Source: Halichoerus grypus (taxonomy: Eukaryota; Chordata; Mammalia; Carnivora; Phocidae). From it: a stretch of 64,000 bases of DNA. Shown in pieces: positions 44,131-54,705 of the stretch (positions within the stretch are counted from its first letter, which is position 1; every line of letters begins with the position of its first letter). Below the pieces are notes generated by a model. That model did not search any database and had not been told where the DNA came from. It saw only the letters and a program-made list of their open reading frames with translations. The DNA is taken from assembly GCF_964656455.1 (NCBI RefSeq), contig NC_135722.1, positions 51,850,628 to 51,914,627 of the forward strand, written 5' to 3'. The position numbers were made by a program, and so were the translations under genes.

Positions 44131-45977
44131 CGTGAGGTTCAGATCTACCTCCACCTCTCCGCCCGCTGAGTCTCCATCTCTTCCTGAATCTCCCAGCCTC
44201 TTGCCACCCTTCTCCTGGTGACTCTACCCCCCGGGGGGGCGGCGGGAAATGAGCCACACAACACTCCCAAACCCCCTCCCGCCCCAGGGGCCCAGACCCC
44301 CAGGGTGGAAAGAGGCAGTTGGAGGCAGGACGACCTAGGTCCCTAACCTTCTCCTCCTGGAAGTCCTTCCCCACCTCATTCTCCGAGGATATCCCACCTC
44401 CCTCTCCGAGCCCACATCCCCCAGGGGCAGGGTGGTGGGGAAGAGTCCTACCCAAAGGGCTCCAGGATCCCTTGACAGAAGGCTGCATACAGCCTGAGGT
44501 CCTGGCACCAAGACACCTTCACTGGCTGAGACTGGGGAGATGTCTGCCCATCCTGCCAGCACATACACAGATAAGGGCCCTGGGTTTGGCAGGAATTCCT
44601 GGGTCCTGTGTCCCTGTCACCTCTGGGACCAGCCCAGTCAAGAGACCCTAATTTCTCTGTGCTTCTATTTCTCCAAATGCCCGATGGAGATATTTGAAAG
44701 AACAGCTCTCACCAGGATGGGGCATGGGGGTTGACTCTGAGATTAGGAGTCATTAATCTGAGCACCTACTACATGCCAGGCCCAGTGCTGGGCAACTTAT
44801 TCCTTTTATCTGAATCCTCATACCTCTCCTTGAAGGCAAAAATCATCACCCCAGGTTAGGTATTAGAATATGAAGCTCCAAGAAGTTCCAGGACTTGTCC
44901 AAAGTTACAAAGCCAGTATTGGGCAAGCCTGGGATTGGAACCCAAGTTTTGGTGAGTTATAGAATCTCCTGCCTACACTCCACTGGACATCCACCTTGCC
45001 CCTCTAGAAAAGAGTCAACTCCAAGTAGGCTATATCTTCCTGATAAGGCTAAGGCCAGTCACTTTCCAGGAGGGGAGGACAGGGCCAAACCTTGGAGAGC
45101 ACTTCCCAGCTCCAAATTCATATGGGGTGCAAAAACACTAGAGAGGGGCAGAGCACAGAGCCCTCCTCCTCCCAATCTGATAGCAGGGGTGTCCCTCAGG
45201 CAGCAGAGGGTACCTGGAGGTCATCGAGAACAAGGGAGATTCAGGCACCCCTCTAGATCTCAAAGCCTAGACTTCAAAACAGCCAGGTGGAACACAGTAC
45301 CAGGGGACTGGCATCTGATCACTTGCAAAGGACTGGGAACCCAACCTTTTCTGTTAACACAGGCCTGAGGTCTTCAAAGTGACCTAGGGAAGTCTCGAAT
45401 CACAGGACCTGGTCCCTCCACTGCACTGGAGTCTGATGACCCTCATTGCAACCCCCAACCTTCCTCCTCCAGAACATGCTGTCCCCAATCTTCATTCTGA
45501 GGCCCACAGACATGTGGTCTGAGACCCAGGAACCTCGCCCCCTTCCTTCCATGATGACTGGAGACGGTCAGACCCTCCACTTCTGCAGCTTGTACTCACA
45601 TGGTAGAACCTCACCCTCTGACCCCTGACCTGAGGCCTCTGGCCAGACCTACTTCTTTTCTTAGAGCAGTGAAAGATGGCCAAAGAGCCTGGAGCAAATG
45701 GCAGAAGGAACAGGCAACAAGGACGGGTGAATGGATGAGGGAACTAATGAATAGACACAGGAGAAGAGAACACACTATGGGCAGGAGGCAGGGATGAGAT
45801 AACCTGACATACTCCCCCCTCCCCAGCTACACATGGGGAAATGAGGGGTTGCCTAAAGGGGCAAAGGCCAGGTGATCAATAATGAAATTAACAAAATGAA
45901 CTCTAGGAGATGGGGATTAAGGGCAGCGGCGGGTGGCGGTCGTGCCCCAGGGAGGTGGGAAGCAGGCACAGCGACGA
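44131..45977. other. Intergenic gap between STARD10 and ARAP1
   Basis: Short spacer between the 3' end of STARD10 and the ARAP1 promoter. It contains an antisense MIR (44,745-44,950) and otherwise no recognised element. Confidence 0.7.
44745..44950 (-). repeat. MIR SINE, antisense
   Basis: TGAGCACCTACTACATGCCA, GGCCCAGTGCTGGGCAACTT and CTTGTCCAAAGTTACAAAGC, then GGGATTGGAACCCAAGT, are the MIR sequence on the minus strand. Confidence 0.88.
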
Positions 45978-46157
45978 GCCGGCTGAGGCTGTGGGATCCT
46001 TTATTGGGGCTGCGTCCAGCCAGGCCGCCGCACCAGCCTGGGCCCGAGCCCAGCGTCCCTAAGAGGCACAGGGGGTGGGGGAGGGGAGAAAGCGCGGGAG
46101 GATCCGCCACCCCTGGCCCCACTCCATCTTGTCTTGGTCCCTGCGGTGGTGCCGCGC
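45978..46157 (-). other. STARD10: STARD10 3' UTR and polyadenylation signal
   Basis: The stop codon is at 46,160-46,158. A canonical AATAAA on the minus strand lies at 46,005-46,000, so cleavage is expected near 45,978-45,990. The UTR is only about 170 nt. Confidence 0.85.
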
Positions 46158-46403
46158 TCAGGTGAGCGAGGTGTCATCGTCGCTGCCCTCGCCGCCTGCG
46201 CCACCCAGGCGCTCCTCCCGGCTCTCTGTCACCGCGCTCTCATCGATGTTCTCCAGCGAGTCCGCGTGCTGCACGGAGAGCTCCGACAGCGCCAGGCTCG
46301 GCAAGGGGCTCTGCTCTGGGTGGAGCCACGGCTTGAAGTGCGGCTGATGCTTCTGCTTCCATTCAGGGTACTTGACACACGCCTTGTACATTTTCTTCAT
46401 GGC
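46158..46403 (-). CDS. STARD10: STARD10 last coding exon (C-terminal 81 residues)
   Basis: Acceptor CGGCCCCGCAG, then AMKKMYKACVKYPEWKQKHQ, the C-terminal START helix, followed by an acidic flexible tail ending GGEGSDDDTSLT and TGA. The Ser before DDD fits a casein kinase II site; in human STARD10 the equivalent Ser284 is reported to be phosphorylated by CK2, reducing membrane association and lipid transfer. The reading frame is intact. Confidence 0.97.
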   Translation of the reverse strand, partial: AMKKMYKACVKYPEWKQKHQPHFKPWLHPEQSPLPSLALSELSVQHADSLENIDESAVTESREERLGGAGGEGSDDDTSLT

Positions 46404-46649
46404 CTGCGGGGCCGCCGCACAGCCGAGTCAGGGGTGGACGCGGACGGGGACTGAGTCTTCGCCACGTCCCGGCCTGCGCCCTCCAGCGGCTCAGTCCCCG
46501 GCTCCCGGGATCCTGACTCTGGCCCATTTCATGACTCCGCCCCTCAGCCCTGACTCCGCCCCCTGACTCCCAGTCTCCATCCCTGACCCACCCCCTCAAC
46601 CGAACCCTCTCCCCCAGCTTCCATACCCCAAAGTCCCAAGGCCACTCAC

Positions 46650-46702
46650 CTTGGGAGCCAGGAACTGAGAAGATTTATTCACTACCCACTTGGGTAAGGA
46701 GC
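46650..46702 (-). CDS. STARD10: STARD10 coding exon (START domain, SLPKWVVN segment)
   Basis: A 53-bp exon; acceptor CCTGCTCTCATAG, donor AAG|GTGAGT. It encodes SLPKWVVNKSSQFLAPK; the first two bases complete the Gly codon from the previous exon. It is the loop and beginning of the last START helix. Confidence 0.96.
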
Positions 46703-48602
46703 CTATGAGAGCAGGGAAGGGTAATGAGGAGAGAAGGAAAGCAGCCGCCTCAGGGACCCAGCCCCCACCAAACATACATACCAGCCCGCTCCTTCCAGCC
46801 TGGGGCTTCCAAAGAGACTACCCTCTTCTCTCCGGGAGGTGGGGGGGGGGGGAGGCTGTGAGGCAAGTCCTATAAGACTACATCATCCTCACTTTCTCTT
46901 TCCACCTCAGTCCAAGGTCTCCAGGCTCAATTCTGTTGTGTCCCCCCAGACCCACCCCCTACACCCCTCCTGTCCCTCTGCTGAGCCCCAGAGGACCGTA
47001 TGGAAGAAAACCACAGGGTCCTAGGTGACCACAGGCTACAAGTAGGTTGAAATCATGACCCACCCAGCTCCCGCCTGCCACCTCCCCTCCACTGACATCC
47101 CCCTTCTCATACCCAACCTGTGAATGGCCTTGATGCTCAGCCCCTCATCTACCCATCTTTCCACGCCCCCTGCCCCAGGGGGCTGCTACATAGGCCTCTT
47201 GGCTGAGTACCCCACCCTGGCCTGACCTGGAATCCACAGCCCACCTGCCCACCCTTTCTCATTCCCAAGTGTCTACTCTGCCTCCCAACAGTCAGTGAGG
47301 TGCTAGAGGGCCCTGGGCCTGGGTCACTGGACCCTCAGTGGGGCCGGGGCATACCCGGGCAAAGATGTTCAGGGCTTACCCACCCTCTAGACAGTCACCC
47401 ATTCACTCACTCACTCCACATCCACTCCATGATACCTACTCTGGCACAGTCCCAGGGACCCAAAGAGCAGCTCACTGTCTGGGGCCCAACTGGGGCCAAG
47501 GGCTCTGCTAGAGGGGAATGAGCCCGCCAAGCAGGGAGCCGGTGGTGACTCTGGGTATTGGTGACTTTGGTATTGGAGACAAGGGAGGTGACATCTGAAG
47601 CAGCCCTAGGGGCATGAGTGAGGAAGGAGAGGTGTTTCGAGGCTGAGGGAAAGTGCTGCCTAGACAGGGAGGTGGGACCATGTAAGGTATGAGGAGGCAT
47701 TGGGAAAGCTGGGGAGGGGGCTTAGACTTTACTCTGAATGCAACAGCCAGAGAAGAATTTTAATCAGAAGAGAGTCATGAGGAAAGGCATGTTTTGGAAA
47801 AGTCCCTTGGTAGCTGTAAGGACAGACAAGGTGGCTGAGTATGGAGAGAAAGGACAGATTCAGGAGCTATTTAGGAGGTAGAATCAATAAGAATGGGTGG
47901 CCAGATTTGGGAGCTGAGCAGAGGGCACCCTAGTCAACCCCCAGGTTCTTGGCATGGGTGACTGGGGGTTGGAGGCTTAGGAGAAGGCACAACCTAGAAG
48001 GGGAGATAGTTCAGCACTGGACACAGTGAGTCTCAGGTCCTGGAAAGATATCTTGAAGGATGAGTCCAGGAGGCCAATGGCCACAGGGATCTGGATCCCA
48101 GCAGAGATGCACGTCAGCTGGCCACAGAAGCCTTGGGAATAGCTGAGCCCTCCCAAGGGAAAGAGAACTGAGGCCTGGAAAACTCAGGCCTCCAGGATGG
48201 GCAGAGGATAGGAGCCAGCAAGACAGATGGAGTGAGAGTAGCCAGCGAGCGGGAAGCAAGTCAGAGCCTAGGGGTGCGGGAGTCCAGGAAAAGAGCTCCA
48301 AGCTTTATCATGGAGCAGCGTCTACCACCTTGGCCTTTGATTTTCAAACCATTATAAAGTCTCAAACCTTGGTTCAAATGATATTTTGGAAGGCAGCTAT
48401 GCTCACCACTATACCACCAATGCATCAAATGATATTTTGGATGGAGATGCCCCAAAATACAAAACAGCTCCTAATAGAGGCCCTTTTTGATCCCTAATCA
48501 AAATTAGGGATCAAAAATCAGATCCCTGGCCTACTAATCTGGTCACATCCCCTGTGGTATAGGAAAGGATCCCATGATGGGCTGCCAGGGCCAAGCCCTC
48601 AC
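46703..48602 (-). other. STARD10 intron
   Basis: A 1.9-kb intron. Apart from a poly-G run at 46,843-46,852 I recognise no repeat or exon in it. Confidence 0.65.
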
Positions 48603-48720
48603 CTTTGGGGTCCACCTGGGCCAGGTAGGTGATGACGCAGCTCTTGGGCCCCGTGCTCTGGATGAGGTAGCCCGTCTGGATGGACACAGCTCGGACCAAG
48701 TCTTTCCGAGGCGGGTATTT
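48603..48720 (-). CDS. STARD10: STARD10 coding exon (START domain core)
   Basis: A 118-bp exon; acceptor TGCCTTCCATCCCCAG, donor AAAG|GTGAGG. It encodes KYPPRKDLVRAVSIQTGYLI, then QSTGPKSCVITYLAQVDPK, the central beta strands of the START lipid-binding cup. The last base begins the glycine codon. Confidence 0.97.
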
Positions 48721-48784
48721 CTGGGGATGGAAGGCAAAGGGAAGTGAGACTCAGGGTTGGGACAAAAGAAATGTCTTTGTGAGT

Positions 48785-48811
48785 ACACACACACACACAC
48801 ACACACACACA
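48785..48811 (+). repeat. (AC)n microsatellite
   Basis: About 13 uninterrupted AC units, 65 bp upstream of the STARD10 exon acceptor at 48,720. A further short AC run is at 48,960-48,971. Confidence 0.95.
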
Positions 48812-49346
48812 GAATTCGTTAGTTCAAACCCCCTGGCATCCACTCCAGGCCAGGCCTGATGCAGGGGTGAGGAGAAAGGGAGGACTCAGGCTAGGTCACC
48901 CCGTTCTCCTCAGGAAAGCCCCCAGTCTGGGGTCATGAGCACATACATGGGCACTCCCACACACACACACACTCATCTTTGCCCAGGCCAGCTGTACCTG
49001 CCTGTCCTGCCTGCCATGGAGAACAAGGCGGCCCAGCCTCAGGGAGGGTCAGAGAAGCCTGCCTCTCACCCCTCGCACCCCCTTTCCCAGCCAGCCCATC
49101 GCACTCGCCCACAGTGATGGCCCTCATCACCCTCTTCCCATCTGCCTGAGAGCTCAGCAGGGAGACAAGAGCCATTATTCTCACTATACAGGAAGGAAAC
49201 TGAGGGCCAGAGAGCGTCATGCCCGGGCTGAAGTCACATGAAAGTCATGATGGCAGCCAGAGGCCTCTTCCTGGGCCAGGCCTGCAGGCCCGGTCGTACC
49301 TGGCACTTTCCCCTGCCCACCCAGCAGGGGAGGCAGGGAGACTCAC

Positions 49347-49450
49347 GGGATGTTTGACTGAGTAGTTCATAATGATGTAATCAGTGCCCATGGGGAGCCA
49401 GGAGCGGAGGGTGATGACATCACGGTTCTTCAGGGGCTTTGGACACCTCC
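49347..49450 (-). CDS. STARD10: STARD10 coding exon (START domain)
   Basis: A 104-bp exon; acceptor CCCTTGCACTCCACAG, donor CATCCC|GTGAGT. It encodes RCPKPLKNRDVITLRSWLPM and GTDYIIMNYSVKHP; the first two bases finish a Trp codon. The CPxPLKNRD segment is typical of the START family. Confidence 0.97.
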
Positions 49451-50057
49451 CTGTGGAGTGCAAGGGACAGTTCAGCCAGGCCACTGGCCTGACTACCTGC
49501 AAGGGAGGGCACAGCTGAGGCCCAGGACACAGAGATGCCTAGTTAACTGCCAATTCTCCCTGATCCAAATGGGTACCCCTCCACCTCCCAGCCTACAGTC
49601 CCAGAGCTGAGACTAGGAAAGGGACAGAGCAGAACCCTCTCCCCTCTCGTCTCGGGCCATTCCTGCTCACCACCTCACACGGCCCTTCCCTTGCTGGCCT
49701 GGCTGTTTGTCTATGTGAACGTGAGTATGTGGGAGAACCATAATATTGTGAGTATGTGTATCTGAAAATGTGTGACTGTGAGCATGTGGCATATGGCCGT
49801 GGGCTGCATACGTGACTGTGTACACGGGTGTGGAGTGTGTATACATGAACACGGGAGTGTCTGTGTGTTTGTGAGTGTGCACCTGTGTGTGCCCAAGTGT
49901 CTGGGAACGGGCGGGGCTGTCACAGAGGGCGGCCCTGCATCTCAGCACTCAGGTGTCTGAGCAGCCTGGCCACGGGAGTGACCGCAAGGCGGGCAGGTGG
50001 CAGAAAGAGGCTGTGGGCTGGAGGCCTGGCTGGCACCATGTGCTTGCGCCTGCTCAC

Positions 50058-50205
50058 AAGAGTAATAGCCCACGTCGGCGTTGACTGTCAAGCGGGCGAT
50101 GTCGAAAGTCTCAATGACGTTGCTGTCCCACTTCTTTCGATATTCAATGTCGTGTAGCACGTCATAGAGTGTCTCAGCTGGCACATCTCGGCACTCCATC
50201 CGGCA
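50058..50205 (-). CDS. STARD10: STARD10 coding exon (START domain, first part in window)
   Basis: A 148-bp exon; acceptor CCCTGTGTCTGTCTGCAG, donor TCTT|GTGAGC. It encodes CRMECRDVPAETLYDVLHDI, EYRKKWDSNVIETFDIARL and TVNADVGYYS. It begins phase 0 at Cys and ends one base into the Trp codon. Earlier coding sequence is not found up to 64,000. Confidence 0.97.
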
Positions 50206-50648
50206 CTGCAGACAGACACAGGGGTGGTTGGGGTCACACAAGGCTCCAAGCCCTGGCCAGGAGACCCCAGGGGGGACAGGAAAGAAGGGGAGGAGGAGGA
50301 GGAGAACAGAGAAGAACAGCAACCTCTGAAGCCAGCATGGGCTTACGTCTTGCCACAAGCCCTGTCCAGCCCTCCCAGCAGCCACCTGTGCCAGGAGACA
50401 GACAGCTCTGTATCCAGAGACCATCTCCCCCTGCTCAGTCTCCCCCAGACCTCGCCTTCCGTCTCAGTCTCCCCCAAACCTCCCCTTCCGTCCCAGTCTC
50501 CTTCTCCAGGAAGCCTTCTTGAATGACCAGGCCAGACCTTCTGGACTCCCATACACTAAAATCTATCTGCACCTTCCCAGACCCCTGAACTTCATGGATG
50601 GAGGTACACAGAACCTGGAATGGGTACATGTTAAAAGAATTGAAAGCA

Positions 50649-50848
50649 GAGGGACGCCTGGGTGGCTCAGTCGGTTAAGCGTCTGCCTTCGGCTCAGGTC
50701 ATGATCCTAGGGTCCTGGGATCGAGCCCCACGTCAGGCTCTCTACTCAGTGGGGAGCCTGCTTCTCCCTCTCCCTCTACTGCTCCCCCTGCTTGTGCTCT
50801 CTCTGTCTCTCTCTCTGTCAAATAAATAAATAAAATCTTTAAAAAAAA
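50649..50848 (+). repeat. CAN SINE with 16-bp target duplication
   Basis: Young-looking full copy (ACGCCTGGGTGGCTCAGTCG) flanked by a perfect AAAAGAATTGAAAGCA at 50,633-50,648 and 50,849-50,864. Confidence 0.96.
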
Positions 50849-50969
50849 AAAAGAATTGAAAGCATAAATAAACAAATGCCTAAATGGATGATTTTTCTCA
50901 TCCATGATACTCATCACCTACCGTATCATCTGTGCTCTTTTTTTTTATCCAACAAACATCTTTGGATTT

Positions 50970-51155
50970 TTAAAAAAGATTTTATTTATTTATTTGACAG
51001 AGAGAGAGAGCACACAAGCAGGGGGAGTGGCAGGCAGAGGGAGAAGCAGGCTCCCCGCTGAGCAGAGAGCCCAACATGGGACTCAGTCCCAGGACCCTGA
51101 GATCATGACCTGAGCTGAAGGCAGATGCTTAACCGACTGAGCCACCCAGGCGTCT
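50970..51155 (-). repeat. CAN SINE, antisense, first of a same-site pair
   Basis: From AAAAAAGATTTTATTTATTT to GAGCCACCCAGGCGTCT. The outer duplication CAAACATCTTTGGATTT at 50,953-50,969 recurs only after the next SINE (51,371-51,387). A shortened copy, CTGGATTTT, lies between the two. Confidence 0.93.
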
Positions 51156-51163
51156 CTGGATTT

Positions 51164-51370
51164 TTTTTTTTTAAGATTTTATTTATTTATTTGAGAGACA
51201 GAGAGCGAGTATGGGGTGGCAGGGAGGAGAAGAAGGGGAGGGAGAAGGACAGACTTTGCACTGAGCACAGAGCCAGACACAGGGTGCAGCTCGATCCCAG
51301 GACCCTGAGATCCCGACCTGAGCTGAAACCAAGAATCGGATGCTTAACTGACTGAGCCACCCAGGTGCCC
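51164..51370 (-). repeat. CAN SINE, antisense, second of a same-site pair
   Basis: From poly-T and AAGATTTTATTTATTTATTT to GAGCCACCCAGGTGCCC. The right flank at 51,371-51,387 is CAAACATCTTTGGATTT, identical to the left flank of the neighbouring SINE. Confidence 0.93.
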
Positions 51371-51439
51371 CAAACATCTTTGGATTTCTTACAATTTTTA
51401 GCCTTGTCCTCGAAGAGCTTTCCATCTACGGGAGAAAAG

Positions 51440-51585
51440 AGCCAAGGATACTTTTTTTATTTAGCCCTCAAAACAACTCTGTCAGACAAGAAATCCAAGG
51501 AGGAACTTGAGGCCGAGAGAGGTTAAGTAACTTGCCCGAGGCTGCCCAGCTGGTAAGCAGCAGAGCTGGGATTTAACCCAGAACA
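51440..51585 (-). repeat. MIR SINE, antisense
   Basis: AGAGAGGTTAAGTAACTTGC and CCCAGCTGGTAAGCAGCAG, then AGCTGGGATTTAACCCAGA, are the conserved MIR core on the minus strand. Confidence 0.9.
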
Positions 51586-52741
51586 TATGTCTGTAAAAAC
51601 AGAACTATGTTTTGTTAAGTTTGCACTCAGCAAGATGAAACTTAATTCATGTCCTTGTTCTGTGCTTTTTTTTTCACCCCAAAGCCCAAAACCCCAGGAC
51701 CAAGTTCCCCTCAGCAACTGGATGAGTTTGCTTGTATAGTTTAAAAAGGTCTCCCAGAACTGGGCATTCAGATGGTGCCAAGGGAGCCACCCATGTTTCT
51801 AAAAAAGGATCTATGCAACCATATGAGGGAGAGTCACATTGCCTTTCCTCTAATCTTGTGTTAGACCTTGGCACCACTAATGGTGAGGAAAGGCCACAGG
51901 AAGGGCACATCACCACCTATTGGGTATTCTAGGCACCAGTGAACTCATCAAGCCCTGGATATACTTCACTTTACAGAAAATACAGAGGACAGAGAACAAG
52001 CTAAATTTCACAAGAATACAACCAAAGGCAGATAGTGAGGCATTCTCCATGGCTACTGGTCCAGTCTCTTCTACAGATCAATGTCCTAAGGGAGGGCCTG
52101 GGCTAGACTGGCAGGACACAAGAACCAGATAGAAGGTGTGGTCCTGGATTGAACACCGGCATGGACAAAACAGCCATAAAGGCTATCTTTGAGATGACTG
52201 GAGAAATGTGAGTATCATCTGAATATTAGATATGCTGAAATTTGCTGAAACAAAAGTGGTGGATTGCTGCCTGAAGAAAAGCAGGTTACAAAAGGGAACG
52301 CACAGTATAAGCTCATTGGGGGAAAATATATGCACAGAAAAGCCTCGGGAAGAACAATCACTAAAGTGGCAGCAACAGCGGCAATCTCTAGATGATGAGA
52401 ATATAATGGTTTTCTTTTTGCTGTATTTCTAGTTTTCTAAAATGTATAGTACTGCCTCTACAATAATGAAGATTTAAGTAGAAAGGCCCCCAGAGATACT
52501 GAGAGGTGCACTCACCAGATGCCAGGTACTACCCTTTTGTTTTGTTTTGTTTTGGCTTCTCCTCTCCACCCCCTTCTTCCTCCAGCCACCAGCAGAGGAG
52601 ACAGTCTTCCTTTTTTTTCCTCCAGGCACTATCCTAAGTGTTTTATACACATTACCACATTTTGTTCTCACAGAAAGGCCCCGAGGTATTAGCCCCATTT
52701 TAGAATTAAGGAAACCAAAGTTCGCTTTCCAGCCTGGCAGA

Positions 52742-53114
52742 ATGGCTCCTGCAAAGATGGGTGGTGAAAAGATGAAGGGCCATTCTGCCATCAACGACAT
52801 AATGACCAGAGAACACACCATCAACATTCACAAGAGCATCCACGGAGTAGGTTTCAAGAAGCGTGCCCCTCAGGCACAAAGAGATCCAGAAATTTGCCAT
52901 GAAGGAGATGGGAACTCCAGATGTGCACATTGACACCAGGCTCAACAAAGCTGTCTGGGCCAAGGGAATAAGGAATGTTCCACTGTATCCGTGTGCAGTT
53001 GTCCAGAAACAGAACAAGGATGAAGTTTCACCAAACAAGCTCCATACCTTGGTTACCCACGTACCTGTCACCACTTTCAAAAGTCTACAGACAGTTAATG
53101 TGGATGAGAACTAA
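52742..53114 (+). pseudogene. Processed pseudogene of ribosomal protein L31
   Basis: An intronless RPL31 copy, opposite in strand to STARD10. It starts [18 protein letters not shown] and ends LQTVNVDEN before TAA. The parent has 125 codons (378 bp with stop); this copy is 373 bp, with a frameshift near codon 46 (after GVGFKKRAP, the frame changes before the [12 protein letters not shown] segment) and another disturbance near RNVPLYP. A GAAA microsatellite begins 30 bp after the stop. No function is expected. Confidence 0.94.
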
Positions 53115-53143
53115 CTGTTGATTGTCAAAGAAAGGTCTAAAAC

Positions 53144-53147
53144 ATGA

Positions 53148-53223
<76 letters not shown>

Positions 53224-53280
53224 AAAGAAAGAAAGAAAGAGGAAGGAAAGAGAGAAAGAGAGAGAGAAAGAAAGAAAGTT
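53144..53280 (+). repeat. (GAAA)n microsatellite at the tail of the RPL31 pseudogene
   Basis: About 20 uninterrupted GAAA units to 53,224, then imperfect GAAA/GGAA/GAGA text to 53,280, ending in AGTTAGTTAGTT. The position suggests growth from the A-rich tail of the retrocopy. Confidence 0.95.
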
Positions 53281-53941
53281 AGTTAGTTCAAGGACAGACT
53301 CCAGCCTGCAAAGATTCACTGTGTGACCCTGAAATGTTACCCTCCCTCTCTGCTTTTCTGCTCGATGAAGGGGTATGACTCTAGATCCAATCATTTAACT
53401 AACAGCCCCCAATTCCAGCCCTGTGCAGAGCACAGAAGAATCAGAGTTGACTCAGGCCTGTGCTTGAGAGGCTTCCAGTTGAGGGAGGAGACCACCTTGA
53501 CAATGGAGAGGTACCCCAAACTGCCTGGTGAGGGCACAAAGGAGGAGGTCAGCTCTGCAAGGTGGAAGGAGGCATCGGGCTGCACAGAGAAGCTGTCTGG
53601 AAGGCAGGTGTCTGCCAAGGGGCCTGGAAGAGAAAAGAGCCAGGAAACAGGCACAGAGGCAGACAAGAGTGAGGCGTGTAGGCAAGCCGAGTTCCGTCTG
53701 CCCCAGTCCCCCTGGTGTGGTGTAGGCTAACACTCAAAAGGTCCTGGTTCCAGGTCTTCTTGGAGAAATGCGTGATTCTAGGGCTGGGTCAGATAAGATG
53801 AACCTGGAGCCTCTTGAGCCAGCAAGTAAGGATGTACTCACAGAATGACAGGGACCTTGTGCAGCAGACACAGGATCCAGCAGGAAGGGCTCCCACGGGT
53901 TCAGGGAGCGACTTGTCAGGGTTTGCCCAAGGCTTTGCCAG

Positions 53942-54149
53942 TTTTTTTTTTTTTTTAAAGATTTTATTTATTCATTTGACAGAGAGAGACACAGGGAGAG
54001 AGGGAACACAAGCAGGGGGAGTGGGAGAGGGAGAAGCAGGCTTCCCTCCCACCGAGCAGGGAGCCCAATGCTGGGCTTGATCCCAGGACCCTGAGATCCT
54101 CACCTGAGCCAAAGGCAGACGCTTAATGACTGAGCCACCCAGGCACCCC
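53942..54149 (-). repeat. CAN SINE, antisense, with 13-bp target duplication
   Basis: Poly-T, AAAGATTTTATTTATTCATT, to GAGCCACCCAGGCACCCC. Flanked by CTTTGCCAGTTTT at 53,933-53,945 and 54,150-54,162; the T run overlaps the first copy. Confidence 0.95.
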
Positions 54150-54666
54150 CTTTGCCAGTTTTAGCATTGAAAATGCCACATCCTGGGAAACCCCTCAGTC
54201 CCAGACAAACTAGGTTGGCTACCTACCACAGGCTAAAGCTGGGACAACCCGTGTATTAAAATAGTGATAACGACAGATTATATTCCATGGAATAAAATAG
54301 GAAACCAAAGTATATACAGGTATGAATAGATAAATTAATGTTTGATGAGGAATAGGGTATTTACATAGCTTCAAAGTAACTTCCCATCAAATACTTATTA
54401 ATTACAAAGGGAAAAATGAGTAACTTCATTGTAGAGAAGCATGGCAGACACCTCCTGAATCCAGTGATCACAGCGAACGTCATTAGGGACGAGACAAGTT
54501 ACCACTGGGTGTCACCTGATAGGATGCAATGAAGAGAATACAGGCAGCACTTATGTGACCTTTCTGCCAAAGATGCATAACCGAAATCGAATCATTAGGA
54601 AAATCAGACAAACCCCAAATAAGGGACTTTTACAAAAGTCCCCCCTGCTGAGTGTCAGGGTCGTGA

Positions 54667-54705
54667 AGGGCAAGGAAGTGTTCCTGACTGCGGGTGGGGC
54701 ACTCC
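54667..54705 (+). repeat. 39-bp motif, copy 1 of 2
   Basis: GAAGTGTTCCTGACTGCGGG followed by TGGGGCACTC. About 36 of 39 bases match a second copy near 57,220. The flanks do not match. Confidence 0.75.

Noticed and set aside
53137..53394. A frame of repeated SFFLSFFLSF text that resembles a membrane protein.
   Set aside because: It is the GAAA microsatellite read on the minus strand.
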